A stretch of DNA of 20,873 nucleotides, taken from positions 1 to 20,873 of the forward strand of contig CANQRE010000013.1 of the NCBI GenBank assembly GCA_947626175.1. The letters are read 5' to 3'. The position numbers and the translations under genes are program-made. Positions 19,628-20,873 of the stretch are shown in pieces. The DNA comes from an uncultured Clostridia bacterium (GTDB taxonomy: Bacteria; Bacillota; Clostridia; Christensenellales; UBA1242). How positions within the stretch are numbered: position 1 is the stretch's first letter; each line of letters begins with the position of its first letter. The notes beneath the pieces are model-generated. The model did no database searches. It was given only the letters and a program-made list of their open reading frames with translations, and was not told where the DNA came from.

Positions 19628-19885
19628 TCAATTTGCAAGTTTTTCGACAACACTCAAAACAAATCTTTTGCTTGAAAGTGGGCAGTTTGCTTTTTTGAGA
19701 AGATAGCGAATATTTCGCTCAACGCACAATTTGTTTGTTCCAAACTTTTTTGCAACAAAAGGAAAAACGTCACAGCATAGGTTCAGTTTGTCTTTTTCCA
19801 TTGCAACTTCAATTGTCTTTTTTAAAAACTTGTAACCTAGACAGTTTTTGTCTAAAAATGCCAATTCTCGCTCAATTTCGTTCAT
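19628..19885 (-). CDS. stand-alone Spo0A C-terminal DNA-binding domain protein
   Basis: 85 residues, nearly all one domain. Aligned by eye with the effector domain of Spo0A: LGYKFLKKTIEVA corresponds to K-G-Y-x-Y-L-R-E-A-I. VFPFVAKKFGT corresponds to L-Y-P-D-I-A-K-K-F-N-T. VERNIRYLLKKA corresponds to the recognition helix V-E-R-A-I-R-H-A-I. FVLSVVEKLAN corresponds to F-I-A-M-V-A-D-K-L. There is no receiver domain and no phospho-acceptor Asp, so phosphorelay control is lost and DNA binding is probably constitutive or partner-dependent. The start at 19885 has AAAAGGGG. The promoter is TTGACA, 17 bp, TAACAT (19960-19932), in the shared intergenic region with the XRE gene. Confidence 0.82.
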   Translation of the reverse strand: MNEIERELAFLDKNCLGYKFLKKTIEVAMEKDKLNLCCDVFPFVAKKFGTNKLCVERNIRYLLKKANCPLSSKRFVLSVVEKLAN

Positions 19886-19895
19886 TTTTACCCCT

Positions 19896-19982
19896 TTTCG
19901 ACCCAGTTTGCAACAAACTGTTACGAATAATATGTTAACAAAATGTTAATATATTGTCAAGGAAAGGACAGGGTTCGACAAA
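19896..19982. promoter_or_regulatory. shared intergenic switch: two facing promoters, two palindromes, 0A-box-like sites
   Basis: Minus promoter: TTGACA (19960-19955), 17 bp, TAACAT (19937-19932). Plus promoter: TTGCAA (19908-19913), 17 bp, TATGTT (19931-19936). The two -10 boxes overlap. Palindromes: CAGTTTG-CAA-CAAACTG (19904-19920), covering the plus -35, and TTAACA-AAA-TGTTAA (about 19935-19949), covering the -10 boxes. TTCGACAAA (19974-19982) is a perfect reverse match to the Spo0A box TTTGTCGAA. A weaker TTCGACC lies at 19898-19904. Confidence 0.6.
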
Positions 19983-19984
19983 TT

Positions 19985-20188
19985 ATGATAGGATTAAGAG
20001 AAATCAGAAAAAAGAAAGGCCTCAACCAGCAGTTTGTTGCGCACAAACTCAACATTTCGCGTGAGGCCTTGTCATATTACGAAAATGGCAAAAGAGAGCC
20101 AAATTTTGAAACATTGAAACTGATGAGCAATTTTTTCAATGTTTCAATTGATTATCTCATTAACGGAAAAGAATTCAAGTCACATTAA
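19985..20188 (+). CDS. XRE-family helix-turn-helix transcriptional regulator
   Basis: 67 residues consisting of one HTH_3 domain: IGLREIRKKKGLNQQFVAHKLNISREALSYYENGKREPNFETLKLMSNFFNVSIDYLINGK. The Q-x-x-V-A / S-R-x-x-L-S-x-Y-E-N-G-K-R-x-P signature of Cro/CI repressors is complete. No sensing or dimer domain is attached. The start at 19985 fits the family, though GGACAGGG lies rather far (about 13 bases) upstream. A leaderless start at ATG 19943 would add 14 residues. It lies divergent to the Spo0A_C gene, and its stop overlaps that of the M18 gene (bases 20185-20188). Confidence 0.9.
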   Translation: MIGLREIRKKKGLNQQFVAHKLNISREALSYYENGKREPNFETLKLMSNFFNVSIDYLINGKEFKSH

Positions 20189-20873
20189 GCATTTTCCAAA
20201 AAAGCTTTGTAAAAACGATAATTTTCAAACAAATCAAGTTTGGAAATCGTTTCCCACGGCGCGTGCATTGAAAGCACTGGCACGCCGGCATCGATGACTT
20301 CCATTCCATATCCCGCAAGGATATATGCAATTGTGCCTCCGCCACCGCGGTCAACTTTGCCCATCTCTGTGAATTGATGGGTTATTTTATTTTTGTCCAA
20401 AATGTCCCTAAGCGAAGCAATAAATTCCGGATTGGCATCGTTTGAGCCGCTTTTACCTCGAGAGCCTGTGTATTTTGCAAACGCAACGCCGCCGTTTAAG
20501 AAAGCTTCAGTGTTTTTGTTGGATGCGTCTGGCCAGTTTGGATCAAATGCAGCAGTCACATCGCAGGAAATCACCTTGCTGCGATTGAGCGCTCTCTTAA
20601 GCGAAAGCTCATTGTATTGTCCTGCAAGGCTCATAACTTCGGCAACCATGTTTTCAAAGAATTTGCTCTTCATGCCAGTTGCGCCCATTGAGCCTGTTTC
20701 TTCTTTGTCAACCAAAATAACACAAGCCGTTCTGTCAATGTTTTTTGCATCAACAATTGCTTTTGCACAGCAATATGCGCAAGATCTGTCATCGTGCCCA
20801 TATCCCATGATCATGCTGCCATCAAGGCCATAATCCCTTGCTTTTCCGGCTGGAACAACTTCAATTTCTGCCG
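20185..20873 (-). CDS. M18 family aminopeptidase (5' end outside window)
   Basis: Removes N-terminal residues from peptides in the cytoplasm using two zinc ions. The frame is open to the right edge, and 229 residues are visible. It reads EVVPAGKARDYGLDGS, then GYGHDDRSCAYC with the metal-bridging Asp. Next is VDKEETGSMGATG with the catalytic Glu pair, ISCDVTAAFDPNW with a metal Asp, and VPVLSMHAPWETISK with the metal His. These are the M18 (aspartyl aminopeptidase / aminopeptidase I) motifs in order. RGGGGTIAYI lies just before the last metal site. The promoter and N-terminus are outside the window. No terminator separates it from the convergent XRE gene. Confidence 0.93.
   Translation of the reverse strand, partial: AEIEVVPAGKARDYGLDGSMIMGYGHDDRSCAYCCAKAIVDAKNIDRTACVILVDKEETGSMGATGMKSKFFENMVAEVMSLAGQYNELSLKRALNRSKVISCDVTAAFDPNWPDASNKNTEAFLNGGVAFAKYTGSRGKSGSNDANPEFIASLRDILDKNKITHQFTEMGKVDRGGGGTIAYILAGYGMEVIDAGVPVLSMHAPWETISKLDLFENYRFYKAFLENA

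Noticed and set aside
1..20873. CRISPR array, insertion sequence or integrase
   Set aside because: No regularly spaced repeats, transposase or recombinase gene, or element ends were seen on either strand.

Overview
The window is an AT-rich bacterial chromosome segment that uses the standard genetic code: TGG encodes Trp, and TGA ends several genes. Most genes have strong AAGGAG-type ribosome binding sites and sigma-A-like promoters (TTGACA / TATAAT, 16-17 bp apart, often with a TGn extension). A meso-diaminopimelate dehydrogenase, a Spo0A-type DNA-binding domain, a LemA protein, an LLH-like holin and a secreted GLUG/InlB-type surface protein point to a low-GC Bacillota lineage, probably an uncultured host-associated Clostridia-like organism. 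That placement is inference.

Layout. 1-1248 (-): secreted repeat protein, C-terminus outside the window. 1535-2593 (+): trpS. 2659-4120 (-): ribokinase and 3-methyladenine DNA glycosylase. 4238-4414 (+): 58-aa acidic orphan. 4617-5039 (-): orphan. 8391-5186 (-): an operon-like run headed by tRNA-Leu(CAG), then a 2-hydroxyacid-dehydrogenase-like protein, an S51 peptidase-like protein, an orphan, a Nudix protein and a GNAT protein. 8568-9779 (+): MFS transporter, abutting ddh (-) tail to tail. 10799-11128 (-): solitary holin-like gene. 11358-11522 (+): a 54-aa histone-H1-like Lys/Ala protein with a consensus promoter. 11740-12486 (+): AqpZ-type aquaporin. 12598-13416 (+): Fic-fold protein with a degenerate active site. 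13455-14258 (-): a frameshifted P-loop gene and a Nudix remnant. 14341-15476 (+): orphan plus HAM1-like pyrophosphatase. 15519-18019 (-): NT5C-type phosphatase, DUF488, ASCH, cupin-GNAT fusion. 18178-18612 (+): Nudix. 18743-18831 (-): tRNA-Ser(TGA). 18980-19885 (-): lemA and a stand-alone Spo0A_C domain. 19985-20188 (+): XRE regulator. 20185-20873 (-): M18 aminopeptidase, N-terminus outside the window.

Two themes recur. First, many genes are small housecleaning or nucleotide-handling proteins: two Nudix proteins and one Nudix remnant, a HAM1-like NTP pyrophosphatase, an NT5C-like nucleotidase, an alkyl-base glycosylase and an ASCH protein. Second, transcription architecture is unusual. At least three genes, and probably four, have a -10 box ending exactly six bases before the start codon and no ribosome binding site, which predicts leaderless mRNAs. 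Two convergent gene pairs share or abut stop codons with no terminator. A terminator-plus-promoter module is present twice about 950 bp apart.

The candidates most worth testing are the leaderless genes, the Spo0A_C/XRE intergenic switch, the pseudo-Fic gene with a palindrome filling its promoter spacer, the histone-like miniprotein, and the tRNA-led operon.
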